Of a stretch of DNA of 22,577 nucleotides, positions 7,742 to 15,114 are shown one piece after another; positions within the stretch are counted from its first letter, which is position 1, and the number at the start of each line of letters is the position of its first letter. The stretch covers positions 1-22,577 of the forward strand of contig JBOGWY010000255.1 of assembly GCA_050694015.1 (NCBI GenBank), read 5' to 3'. Position numbers and translations under genes: made by a program. Under the pieces are notes generated by a model, which saw nothing but the letters and a program-made list of their open reading frames with translations, was not told the DNA's origin and searched no databases. The stretch is from JBOGWY01 sp050694015 (GTDB lineage Bacteria > Actinomycetota > CADDZG01 > WHSQ01).

Positions 7742-7747
7742 TAATCT
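7742..7747 (+). promoter_or_regulatory. Candidate leaderless -10 for the kinase gene
   Basis: TAATCT (TANNNT) followed by 7 bases and the ATG at 7755. There is no Shine-Dalgarno before this ATG, and no -35-like hexamer is evident. Confidence 0.4.
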
Positions 7748-7754
7748 CAGTCAG

Positions 7755-9209
7755 ATGTCCCAAGAAGTGTCGATGCTCGCGGAGCGATACGCGCTCGAGT
7801 CCGCCGTGGCCGACGGAGGGATGGCAACGGTCTGGCGGGCCCGGGACGAGGTGCTCGCCAGGATCGTCGCGGTGAAGGTGCTGCATCCCCATCTCGCCGA
7901 CGACGAGAGCTTCCTCGAGCGCTTCCGCCGCGAGGCGCTCGCCGCCGCCCGTCTCACGCATCCGAACATCGTAGCGATCTTCGATACCGGCGTCGACGAT
8001 GGCCACCACTACATCGTGATGGAGTACTGCCCGAACGACACGCTCGCCGAGCTCGTCCGGCGCGAGGGTCCGCTCGACGCCGACCGCGCCGTCGCGATCG
8101 GTGCCACGATCTGCAACGCGCTGTCGTACGCGCACAGCAGCGGCGTGGTGCACCGCGACATGAAGCCCGACAACGTGCTGATCGCTGCCGACGGGACCCT
8201 GAAGGTCGCGGACTTCGGTATCGCGAAGGCCGCGTTCGTCGGGCACGAGATCACGACGACCGGCTCGCTGCTGGGCACTGTTACCTACATCTCTCCGGAG
8301 CAAGCACAGGGGGCCGAACCCGATCATCGCTCCGACATCTACAGCCTCGGGGCGATGATGTACGAGTTCCTCACCGGGCGCGCGCCGTTCAAAGGTGAGA
8401 CCGCGCTGGCTACCGCGATGATGCATCTGAAAGAACAGCCGGCTCCCCTGCGTTCGTTGCGCGCAGGCATCCCTCGCTCGATCGAAGCCGCCGTCCTCAA
8501 GGCGCTCGCGAAGGAACCCAAGAACCGACACCCATCGGCGGAAGAGTTCCGGCGCGATCTGACGCGCGGCGCGACGGTCGCCGGCCCCACCTCGGTGATG
8601 CGCGCCGCGCCCGCTCCGTCGGCGACGCCCGCGTCGGCGCCGTCGCACGACGATGGACGATGGATCGGCCGTGTGATAGCGCTCGTCGTCGCGCTCATCC
8701 TCGTCGCGGTCGCGATCGCGTGGCTCCTCGGCCCCGCGGACGACAGCGGTACCGGAGGCGACTCCACCGGCGCCACTACACCGATCGATATATCCGAGGT
8801 CGCCGATTTCGATCCGCACGGCAACGATGGAGAAGAGCATTCCGAGCAGGTCGGCGCGGCGATGGATGGAGACGCGAGTTCGGCGTGGACGACGGAGAAC
8901 TACAACACGCCGCTGAAGGATCAGAAGCCGGGCGTAGGACTCGTCTTCGACCTCGGCGAGGAGGCCGAAGTGGGCGAGATCCAAGTGATCGGGGCACCGG
9001 GCATGACCTTCGAACTGCGCAGCTCCAACGAGTTCGGTGACACCGAGACAGAGTTCGAGAGGATCGAGACCGAACAAGCCGTCGACGGCGTAACGACGAT
9101 CGAGGTGGATGCCGAAACCGCTCAGTACTGGTTGGTCTGGATCACTCACCTTCCGGGCGACGAGCCCGGCGCAGCAGCGATCAACGAAGTCAGGTTCTTT
9201 GGACCCTGA
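7755..9209 (+). CDS. Transmembrane Ser/Thr protein kinase with extracellular jelly-roll-like domain (separate counterpart of the MviN kinase-like region)
   Basis: The 484 residues comprise an N-terminal Hanks-type kinase (about 10-270), a linker rich in Ala/Pro/Ser, one membrane helix (about 304-326, VIALVVALILVAVAIAWLL) and an outer domain (about 345-484). All key kinase residues are present: a glycine loop (ADGGMATVWRA), K41 in AVKVL, H133-R134-D135 with N140, D153-F154-G155, and SPEQ at 180-183. It should be active. The outer domain (MDGDASSAWTTENYN, GVGLVFDLGE, AINEVRFFG) looks like the discoidin/galactose-binding-like fold. In M. tuberculosis MviN, an inactive kinase-like domain, a helix and such a domain are fused to MurJ and act in peptidoglycan control through PknB and FhaA. 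Here they form a separate, intact protein. The end overlaps the sigma factor start by 11 bases. Confidence 0.92.
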   Translation: MSQEVSMLAERYALESAVADGGMATVWRARDEVLARIVAVKVLHPHLADDESFLERFRREALAAARLTHPNIVAIFDTGVDDGHHYIVMEYCPNDTLAELVRREGPLDADRAVAIGATICNALSYAHSSGVVHRDMKPDNVLIAADGTLKVADFGIAKAAFVGHEITTTGSLLGTVTYISPEQAQGAEPDHRSDIYSLGAMMYEFLTGRAPFKGETALATAMMHLKEQPAPLRSLRAGIPRSIEAAVLKALAKEPKNRHPSAEEFRRDLTRGATVAGPTSVMRAAPAPSATPASAPSHDDGRWIGRVIALVVALILVAVAIAWLLGPADDSGTGGDSTGATTPIDISEVADFDPHGNDGEEHSEQVGAAMDGDASSAWTTENYNTPLKDQKPGVGLVFDLGEEAEVGEIQVIGAPGMTFELRSSNEFGDTETEFERIETEQAVDGVTTIEVDAETAQYWLVWITHLPGDEPGAAAINEVRFFGP

Positions 9210-9774
9210 CCATCGCGACTCCTCCGACAAGGAGTTGCTCTCGCAGAGCGTCGCCGGGGATACCGACGCATTCGGGGTCCTGATGAAGCGCCACGAACAA
9301 CGCATCTTCGCTCTCGCGCTGCGGATCATGGGGAACCGTTCCGACGCGTTCGACGCGACGCAGGATGCCTTCATCTCCGCGTATCGTCAGGCAGGTTCGT
9401 TCCGCGGCGACTCCGCTGTCGGTACCTGGCTCTACCGGATCGCGGTCAACGCGTGCAAGGACCTGTTGCGTAAACGCAGCCGCTGGGTGGCACAGGACGA
9501 ACAAACGCTGGAGGCCCTCGAGGTTTCCGAGGCGCGCCTCGAATCGGCAGTGACGGACCGGCTCGTGATCCGGGACGCACTTGCCGCGCTGCCCGACGAA
9601 TACCGCGAGGCGGTGGTGATGCACGACATCGGAGGGATCCCGTACGAGGAGATCGCATCGCTGACCGGTACCCAGATAGGGACCGTCAAATCACGCATCA
9701 GCAGGGGCCGGCGGCGTCTCGCGGAGTTGATGGAACATCCCGAGCATCCCGGCACGTCAAAGGAAGTGAGATGA
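9199..9774 (+). CDS. sigM: ECF-type RNA polymerase sigma factor (SigM-like)
   Basis: An alternative sigma factor of about 191 residues. Region 2 spans about 22-93 (AFGVLMKRHEQRIFALALRI, then DATQDAFISAYRQAGSFRG and WLYRIAVNACKDLLRK). Region 4 spans about 126-178 (LPDEYREAVVMHDIGGIPYE, then GTQIGTVKSRISRGRRRL), the -35-binding helix-turn-helix. The best start is TTG at 9199, inside the last codons of the kinase, because the upstream part of the frame runs through kinase codons. Its stop overlaps the anti-sigma start by 4 bases (ATGA). The place between the murJ/kinase region and an anti-sigma gene followed by trxB is that of mycobacterial sigM. The symbol rests mainly on this synteny; the sequence alone says ECF sigma. 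Confidence 0.93.
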   Translation: MDPDHRDSSDKELLSQSVAGDTDAFGVLMKRHEQRIFALALRIMGNRSDAFDATQDAFISAYRQAGSFRGDSAVGTWLYRIAVNACKDLLRKRSRWVAQDEQTLEALEVSEARLESAVTDRLVIRDALAALPDEYREAVVMHDIGGIPYEEIASLTGTQIGTVKSRISRGRRRLAELMEHPEHPGTSKEVR

Positions 9775-10478
9775 ATCCCATCGATCACGAACGCTATTCG
9801 GAGCGCCTGAGCGGCTACGTGCGCGGCGAACTCGGTCCTGAGGAGACCGAGGAGATCCGCGCGCACCTCCTCGAGTGCCCGATGTGCCGCCACGAGGAAG
9901 CCGCACTGATCGCGCTTTCCGCCGCCCCGATCGAGGGACTGAGCGGCGAGGAGAGCGAGCGGCTACATGCGACGGTGATGGCAGAGATCGCGGACCAACC
10001 GAAGCTGGCGGTGGCGCCGTCGCAGGCAACATCGCCCCCGCCGCGTCGATCGTGGGCTCCCCGGGTCGCGCAGTTCATGGCCGCCGCGGCGGTTATAGCG
10101 CTGGCGACCATCTACCTCACGAACCCAGAGGTGAGCCCGTTCGGTGGCGCCGACCGCGGCGAGCCCGCGGCCGGACGAGTTTCCGAGGAGGGGGGCGCAG
10201 ATGAAGAGCGTTTCGAGGGTGCCGGCGGTGAGGGCGGGGACACGGTGGAGGCCGCGCAGGAACCGATAACCGACGCCGAAGGCAACGTCGTCGGAAGCGA
10301 GGCCGGTGCGGACCGCGGTACGGAGGGAGAGCGCGGCAACCTGCAGGGAACCACCTCTGCCGGCAGCGGGGGCGGTGACGCAGGCCGGGAAGGCGATGAG
10401 GAAACCGCGATCGCCGCGCCCCTTAAGGCGAATCCCCTGTCGCTCGGCGTCGGCGCGGCCTATCGCGGACGGATCTGA
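9771..10478 (+). CDS. Zinc-finger anti-sigma factor, membrane-anchored (RsmA-like)
   Basis: The 235 residues comprise an N-terminal cytoplasmic zinc-binding anti-sigma domain with the H-x3-C-x2-C motif (H32, C36, C39 in HLLECPMC), a membrane helix (about 97-116, AQFMAAAAVIALATIYL) and an outer tail of about 120 residues. The tail is unusually rich in Gly, Glu, Ala and Asp (EEGGADEERFEGAGGEGG) and looks disordered, ending in NPLSLGVGAAYRGRI. It should hold the sigma factor encoded just before it inactive until a signal arrives. A good ribosome site (AAGGAA, 6 bases before the ATG) lies in the end of the sigma gene, giving coupled translation. The zinc motif and neighbouring thioredoxin reductase make redox sensing possible, as for RsrA-type factors, but that is inference. 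Confidence 0.88.
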   Translation: MNPIDHERYSERLSGYVRGELGPEETEEIRAHLLECPMCRHEEAALIALSAAPIEGLSGEESERLHATVMAEIADQPKLAVAPSQATSPPPRRSWAPRVAQFMAAAAVIALATIYLTNPEVSPFGGADRGEPAAGRVSEEGGADEERFEGAGGEGGDTVEAAQEPITDAEGNVVGSEAGADRGTEGERGNLQGTTSAGSGGGDAGREGDEETAIAAPLKANPLSLGVGAAYRGRI

Positions 10479-10545
10479 CCCAAGCGATAGAAGCATCTAG
10501 CAGGGGAATCCTCCGCGCGCGACTGCGTTGATAGGTTTGATGAAG

Positions 10546-11481
10546 ATGACCGAAACCGCGCGCAACGTCGTGATCATCGGCTCCGGACCGGCGGGACTCA
10601 CCGCTGGTGTGTACGCCGCGCGCGCCGACCTCAACCCGTTGATGATCGAGGGCGTCGAGGCCGGCGGGCAGCTGATGTTGACGACCGAGGTGGAGAACTA
10701 TCCCGGGTTCATCGACGGCATCATGGGCCCGGAATTGATGGAGCGGATGCGCAAACAGGCGGCGCGGTTCGGTACCGAATTCATCACCGACAACGTCACG
10801 AAGGTCGACTTCTCGCAGCGTCCGTTCCAGGTCTCGACCAGTGATCAGATGATCACCGCACGCGCGGTGATCATCTCCACCGGTGCCTCGGCCAAGATGC
10901 TCGGCGTTCCGGGCGAGAAGGAGCTGCTGGGCCACGGCGTGTCGACGTGTGCGACCTGCGACGGCTTCTTCTTCAAGGAGCAGGACCTCATCGTCGTTGG
11001 TGGTGGGGACTCGGCGATGGAGGAAGCGATCTTCCTCACGAAGTTCGCCTCGAAGGTCACGATCGTGCACCGGCGCAACGCGTTCCGCGCCTCGAAGATC
11101 ATGCAGGATCGCGCCCTCAACCACCCCAAGATCGAGGTCGTGTGGGACTCGGTCCTGACGGAGATCTTCGGCAACGGAAAGGTCGCCGGGGCCCGTCTGA
11201 AAAACGTCAAGACCGGCGCCGAATCCGAGCTCGCGTCGGGTGGCGTCTTCGTCGCCGTCGGACATACGCCCAACACGAAATTGTTCGAAGGTCACCTCGA
11301 ACTCTCCGGCGGTTACATCGTCACGAAGGGCCACGACACACAGACTTCGGTCGCCGGAGTGTTCGCCGCGGGCGACGTCGTCGACTTCCGCTACCGGCAG
11401 GCGATCACCGCGGCCGGCATGGGATGCATGGCCGCGATCGACGCCGAGCGCTACCTGGAGTCGGGCAACAACCACGGCTGA
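10546..11481 (+). CDS. trxB: Thioredoxin reductase
   Basis: An NADPH- and FAD-dependent flavoprotein that keeps thioredoxin reduced in the cytoplasm. The FAD motif GSGPAG lies near the N-terminus, the redox centre is CATC, the NADPH motif is VGGGDSAMEEA and the C-terminal FAD contact is AAGDVVD. From the ATG at 10546 the protein has 311 residues and the cysteines fall at 135 and 138, as in E. coli TrxB. Upstream in-frame starts exist at 10540 (ATG) and 10528 (TTG). A TANNNT hexamer (TAGGTT, 10532-10537) 8 bases before 10546 supports that start as leaderless. Mycobacteria and many other actinobacteria have a thioredoxin gene next; here an M23 peptidase follows instead. Confidence 0.96.
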   Translation: MTETARNVVIIGSGPAGLTAGVYAARADLNPLMIEGVEAGGQLMLTTEVENYPGFIDGIMGPELMERMRKQAARFGTEFITDNVTKVDFSQRPFQVSTSDQMITARAVIISTGASAKMLGVPGEKELLGHGVSTCATCDGFFFKEQDLIVVGGGDSAMEEAIFLTKFASKVTIVHRRNAFRASKIMQDRALNHPKIEVVWDSVLTEIFGNGKVAGARLKNVKTGAESELASGGVFVAVGHTPNTKLFEGHLELSGGYIVTKGHDTQTSVAGVFAAGDVVDFRYRQAITAAGMGCMAAIDAERYLESGNNHG

Positions 11482-11538
11482 AGCACCGGCCGGAGAACCA
11501 TCTAGCTCCCGCTCCAGTCGTTAACCTCGTCATCACCT

Positions 11539-12138
11539 ATGAGAAACCGTTCGCTTCACTTGCTCTGGTTGTCGTTCGCCTGCTTCGTCGCGCTGAGCGC
11601 CGCGGCCCCCGGCATCGCGTCGGAGGGCTACCTCCGCCCGGTGATGTCCGCGGACGGCAAAACGTTCCCGGTGGCGCGCTCGAGCTGGTACTCGGTCATC
11701 AACTTCCGTAACGACTGGCACGCGCCGCGTATGCGCTTCTACCCCGGCATCGGATGGATCCAGGACGGGTTCCACGAGGGCAACGACATCTTCGCGGAGC
11801 CCGGCACCCCGATCAGGGCTGTGCTCGGGGGCCGTGTGGAGAACCTGGGGTGGACGTTCTACTCCGGGTGGCGGGTCGGGGTACGCGGCGACGACGGCCG
11901 CTACTGGTTCTATGCGCATATGCGCCGGTTCGTGCCCGGTCTCGCGATCGGAAGCAACCTCGAAGCCGGGACGATCATCGGAGAAGTGGGTAATACCGGG
12001 TACGGCGAAGAGCCGGGACACAGCAACGAGTTCACGTACCACTTGCACATCGGCATCCAGGAACCGTCCGGGGAGTGGGTGGATCCTTATCCCCTCATGA
12101 GGAAGCTTTACCGTCGCTCGGTGGAGAACACTAGGTGA
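11539..12138 (+). CDS. Exported M23-family (LytM-type) peptidoglycan endopeptidase
   Basis: The 199 residues begin with a signal peptide (RNRSLHLLW, then LSFACFVALSAAAPGIAS). The mature part is a compact M23 domain. The full metal and catalytic set of the family is visible: H79 and D83 in HEGND, H127 in YAHM, and H168 and H170 in YHLHIGI. It should be an active zinc endopeptidase cutting peptidoglycan cross-bridges or stem peptides outside the cell, rather than a degenerate activator. There is no LysM or SH3 wall-binding domain. Its stop overlaps the start of the CwlM-like amidase by 4 bases (GTGA), so the two are translated together. It occupies the position of the thioredoxin gene in the mycobacterial locus. 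Confidence 0.9.
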   Translation: MRNRSLHLLWLSFACFVALSAAAPGIASEGYLRPVMSADGKTFPVARSSWYSVINFRNDWHAPRMRFYPGIGWIQDGFHEGNDIFAEPGTPIRAVLGGRVENLGWTFYSGWRVGVRGDDGRYWFYAHMRRFVPGLAIGSNLEAGTIIGEVGNTGYGEEPGHSNEFTYHLHIGIQEPSGEWVDPYPLMRKLYRRSVENTR

Positions 12139-13208
12139 GAGGCCTGATCCGTGAAGGCGACCGCTCACAGCGGGTCGCCGACGTTCAAGCGCGGCTCCGC
12201 GCGTTCGGTCTCGAGATCGACGACGAGTGGGGTTGGTTCGGTGACAGCACCAAGCGCGCCGTGCGCGCGTTCCAGCAGCGGCGCGGGATCCTGATCGATG
12301 GCATCGTCGGTCCGCATACGTGGAGCGAGCTCGTCGAAGCGTCGTGGTACCTCGGCGATCGCGACCTCTATCTGAAGCATCCTCCGATGCGCGGTGACGA
12401 CGTCTTCGCCTTGCAAGCGCGGCTAAACGCGCTCGGCTTCGACGCCGGCAAGGAAGACGGGATCTTCGGGGTCGCCACCGACAAGGCCGTGCGCGCGTTC
12501 CAGAAGGAGTACGGAGTCCCCGGCGACGGGATCTTCGGGTTGGTGAGTCACGCGGCGCTGGTGGGCCTCCGCGTCGATCGCCCCGGGACCGCGGCGCGGC
12601 TTCGGGAGGAACTCAGGCAGGCCGAGGGGCGCGGTCTGGTCGGAGCGGTGATCGTGATCGATCCCGGGCACGGAGGGACCGATCCCGGTGAGATCGCTCG
12701 CAACGGAGCCACCGAGGCCGACATCTGCTGGAGGTTGGCGCAGCGGCTGGCCGACCGGTTCGTCACGGCGGGAGCGCGCGTCCGATTCACGCGGCGCGAG
12801 CCCGACGGACCAACATCGTCCGAGCGCGCTGCGCTGGCGAACGAGGTCGACGCAGATCTGTTCCTGTCGCTACATCTCAACCACACATCCGAGCCCACCG
12901 CCGAGGGGAGCTCGACCTTCTACTTCGGTGGGTCGCGCTCGGGCGAGGCGCTCGCGGACCAGATCCAGAGCGAGCTCGTGTCGCTCGGCCTACGCGACTG
13001 CCGGAGTCACGCGCAGAGCTACACGATCCTGCGCGAGACGCGGATGCCGGCGGTGCTCATCGAGCCGGTCTTCATCACCAACAACGACGAGGCGAAGCGC
13101 CTCCAGGATCCGGAGTTCATCGCCGACGTCGCCACCGCGATCGTCGGCGGTGTCCGCCGTTTCTACGGTGAAGGACTGGCCGCGGTCGAACCGACTAGGA
13201 GGACCTAG
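12135..13208 (+). CDS. cwlM: CwlM-like N-acetylmuramoyl-L-alanine amidase with two peptidoglycan-binding domains, no signal peptide
   Basis: The 357 residues comprise two PG_binding_1 domains (about 8-68 and 85-143; each has the VRAFQ and DGI(V/F)G pattern) and an Amidase_3 domain (about 171-345). All four expected zinc and catalytic residues are seen: H179 in DPGHGG, E194 in NGATEAD, H247 in SLHLNH, and E310 in AVLIEPVFITNN. The N-terminus (MRGLIREGDR) has no signal peptide. Mycobacterial CwlM has the same domains, lies at the same place beside trxB/trxC and parB, stays in the cytoplasm, is phosphorylated by PknB and controls MurA and MurJ. The symbol follows that synteny and architecture. 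The GTG start has GGAG 8 bases upstream. The stop overlaps the convergent parB stop within CTAG. Whether it acts as enzyme or regulator is open. Confidence 0.88.
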   Translation: MRGLIREGDRSQRVADVQARLRAFGLEIDDEWGWFGDSTKRAVRAFQQRRGILIDGIVGPHTWSELVEASWYLGDRDLYLKHPPMRGDDVFALQARLNALGFDAGKEDGIFGVATDKAVRAFQKEYGVPGDGIFGLVSHAALVGLRVDRPGTAARLREELRQAEGRGLVGAVIVIDPGHGGTDPGEIARNGATEADICWRLAQRLADRFVTAGARVRFTRREPDGPTSSERAALANEVDADLFLSLHLNHTSEPTAEGSSTFYFGGSRSGEALADQIQSELVSLGLRDCRSHAQSYTILRETRMPAVLIEPVFITNNDEAKRLQDPEFIADVATAIVGGVRRFYGEGLAAVEPTRRT

Positions 13209-14113
13209 ACATCGGGCGACGCGGTCGTCGCCGTGGAGCCGGGAGCGTCCCCGAGGATGATCTGCCCGAGACGCTCGAGCTCCTCACCCGAGACGAAGTC
13301 CACGACGATCTTCCCCTTGCGCTTGCCCATCTCGACCCGCACCCGCGTCTGCAGGTGTTGTGACAGCTGCCGTTGCACCTCGAGCGCGGCGGGGGATGCC
13401 TCGGCCGCAGCCCGCTTCGTGGGAGCGATCGCCCCCGACATCGTCTGGTAGCGCCGGACCTGGTCCTCGGTCTCGCGGGTCGACCACCCCTCGTCTGCGG
13501 CCCGGCGCGCGAGACGCTCCATGAACGGATTCCCCTGCAGGCCGAGCAACGCCTTGCCGTGACCCGCGGTGAGCCGTTCGTCCGACAGCATCTGTTGCAC
13601 GCCGAGAGGTAGCTCGAGCAGACGGAGCGTGTTCGTGATCGTCACGCGGTTCTTGCCGACGCGCTCCCCCAACGCTTCCTGCGTGAGGCCTCCCTCTTCG
13701 ATCAACTGCTTGTAGCCGGCGGCTTCCTCGATCGGGTTGAGATCCTCGCGATGGATGTTCTCGACGAGCGCGCGTTCGAGGGAGCCACGCTCGTCGGTCT
13801 CGACCACTACGACCGGAACGCGTTCGAGACCCGCGCGCACCGACGCGCGGAGACGGCGTTCGCCGGCGATCAGTTCGTAACGATCCCCGCGCTCGCGAAC
13901 GAGCAACGGTTGCAGGATGCCCAGTACCCGGATCGAATCCGCGAGTTCGGCTATCGATGTCTCGTCGAACGCGCGCCGGGGTTGATTCGGGTTCGTATCG
14001 ATCGCATCGATCGGGACCTCGAGCGATCCGCCGTCCCGAGTTGACGACTCGGAGTCCGCCGGCGTCGACGGCAACAGCGAATCGAGGCCGCGCCCCAAGC
14101 CGCGGCGGTTCAT
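13205..14113 (-). CDS. parB: Chromosome partitioning protein ParB
   Basis: Binds parS sites near the origin, clamps and spreads on DNA using CTP, and loads SMC. The 302 residues show the classic opening (RRGLGRGLDSLLP), where ParA contacts lie, then the CTP-binding box GERRLRA (84-90) and ENIHREDLNPIEEA (118-131). The helix-turn-helix (about 143-170, LTQEALGERVGKNRVTITNT) and the C-terminal dimerisation part (KGKIVVDFVSGEELERLGQI) follow. Its ATG overlaps the parA stop (ATGA), so the pair is coupled. It is the last gene of the minus-strand rpmH-parB run and meets cwlM tail to tail. Confidence 0.97.
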   Translation of the reverse strand: MNRRGLGRGLDSLLPSTPADSESSTRDGGSLEVPIDAIDTNPNQPRRAFDETSIAELADSIRVLGILQPLLVRERGDRYELIAGERRLRASVRAGLERVPVVVVETDERGSLERALVENIHREDLNPIEEAAGYKQLIEEGGLTQEALGERVGKNRVTITNTLRLLELPLGVQQMLSDERLTAGHGKALLGLQGNPFMERLARRAADEGWSTRETEDQVRRYQTMSGAIAPTKRAAAEASPAALEVQRQLSQHLQTRVRVEMGKRKGKIVVDFVSGEELERLGQIILGDAPGSTATTASPDV

Positions 14114-15114
14114 CGGTACACAGTCCAGAACTCGGGCCGTGGGAAGGCGTCATCGAGGCCTTCGGGTTCCGCCGTGGTCGTGCCGTAGCCGCGACCGCGT
14201 GGTCCCGGCGTCGCGACTGCGACCTCCTTCGGCGCGTCGTCGATGCGCACCTCGGCGCGCGCGTCGCGCTCCTTCGGCGGGAGCGGTGGAACGTGTACCT
14301 CCATGCCGTAGCGCTCCTCCATCTCCGCGGCAAGCAACCGGTACGAGATCGCGCCCCGCGACGATGGATCGAGCGTGACGACGGGCTCGCCGTACGACGG
14401 CGCCTCGGACAATCGAACGCTGCGCGGGATCACCGTCTTGTAGACGAGGTCGCCGAAGTGACCTCGCACCTCATCCGCGACCTGGCTCGACAGCTTCGTC
14501 CGCGCGTCGTACATCGTCATCAGCAGTCCCGCGATGCGGAGCTCGGGGTTGAGCGCCCGGCGCACGCGTTCGGCCGTTTCGAGAAGCTGTCCGAGGCCCT
14601 CGAGCGCGTAGTACTCACACTGCACCGGAACGATCAGGTCCTGAGCCGCCGCGAGCGCGTTCACCGTCAAGAGCCCGAGCGACGGCGGGCAATCGAGGAA
14701 CACGATCTCGTAGCGCTCCCCCACCCCCGCGAGCGCCTCGGAGAGCTTCCTCTCGCGCGCCATCACTCCGGCCAGCTCGATCTCGGCCCCCGCGAGATCC
14801 ACCGTCGCCGGAACGCAGTCGAGGTTCTCGATCGACGTCGTAGCCACCACGTCGTCGAGGGCCGCATCCCCGGCCAGGAGATCGTAGGTGGAGCGCGGCA
14901 CCGAGCGGTGGTCGATCCCGACGCCGGTCGTGGCGTTGGCCTGCGGATCCACGTCGACGATCAAGACCTTGTGTCCCCGCAACGCGAGCGCGGCGCCGGC
15001 GTTCACCGAAGTGGTGGTCTTGGCGACGCCGCCCTTCTGGTTGGCAACGCAGACGAGCCGGCCGCGCCCCGTCTCGATCGGTCGGGTTTCAAGTAATTTC
15101 CAGGTCTTATCCAT
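14110..15114 (-). CDS. parA: Chromosome partitioning ATPase ParA (Soj)
   Basis: A deviant Walker ATPase that moves the ParB-origin complex over the nucleoid. From the ATG at 15114 it has 334 residues. The deviant Walker A is KGGVAKTTT (K27 signature lysine, K32), then VDVDPQANATTG, Walker B EIVFLDCPPSLG and the C-terminal NMYD-like TMYDARTKLS. The start at 15114 is preferred because it lies 8 bases inside the end of rsmG (ATGGATAA) and follows GGGAGAGAGGG. A longer version from 15159 would overlap rsmG by 53 bases. The C-terminal 50 residues after VHVPPLPPK are low-complexity and not part of the core fold. Confidence 0.96.
   Translation of the reverse strand: MDKTWKLLETRPIETGRGRLVCVANQKGGVAKTTTSVNAGAALALRGHKVLIVDVDPQANATTGVGIDHRSVPRSTYDLLAGDAALDDVVATTSIENLDCVPATVDLAGAEIELAGVMARERKLSEALAGVGERYEIVFLDCPPSLGLLTVNALAAAQDLIVPVQCEYYALEGLGQLLETAERVRRALNPELRIAGLLMTMYDARTKLSSQVADEVRGHFGDLVYKTVIPRSVRLSEAPSYGEPVVTLDPSSRGAISYRLLAAEMEERYGMEVHVPPLPPKERDARAEVRIDDAPKEVAVATPGPRGRGYGTTTAEPEGLDDAFPRPEFWTVYR

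Noticed and set aside
9109..9198. Longer sigma factor start at 9109
   Set aside because: It would add 30 residues read out of frame from kinase codons; the sigma homology begins only after about 9220, so TTG 9199 is preferred.
9331..9341. GGAACCGTTCC inverted repeat in the sigma factor gene
   Set aside because: The half-sites are in the opposite order to parS, and it is explained by coding sequence.
7692..9374. 560-codon open frame on the minus strand
   Set aside because: It is the antisense shadow of the kinase and sigma factor genes. Its translation is Arg/Asp/His-rich with no domain.
10423..11475. 350-codon minus-strand frame opposite trxB
   Set aside because: Antisense of thioredoxin reductase, with a composition typical of a GC-rich shadow frame.
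13957..15096. 379-codon plus-strand frame opposite parA/parB
   Set aside because: It lies opposite two certain genes, its translation is low-complexity Arg-rich, and it has no ribosome site.
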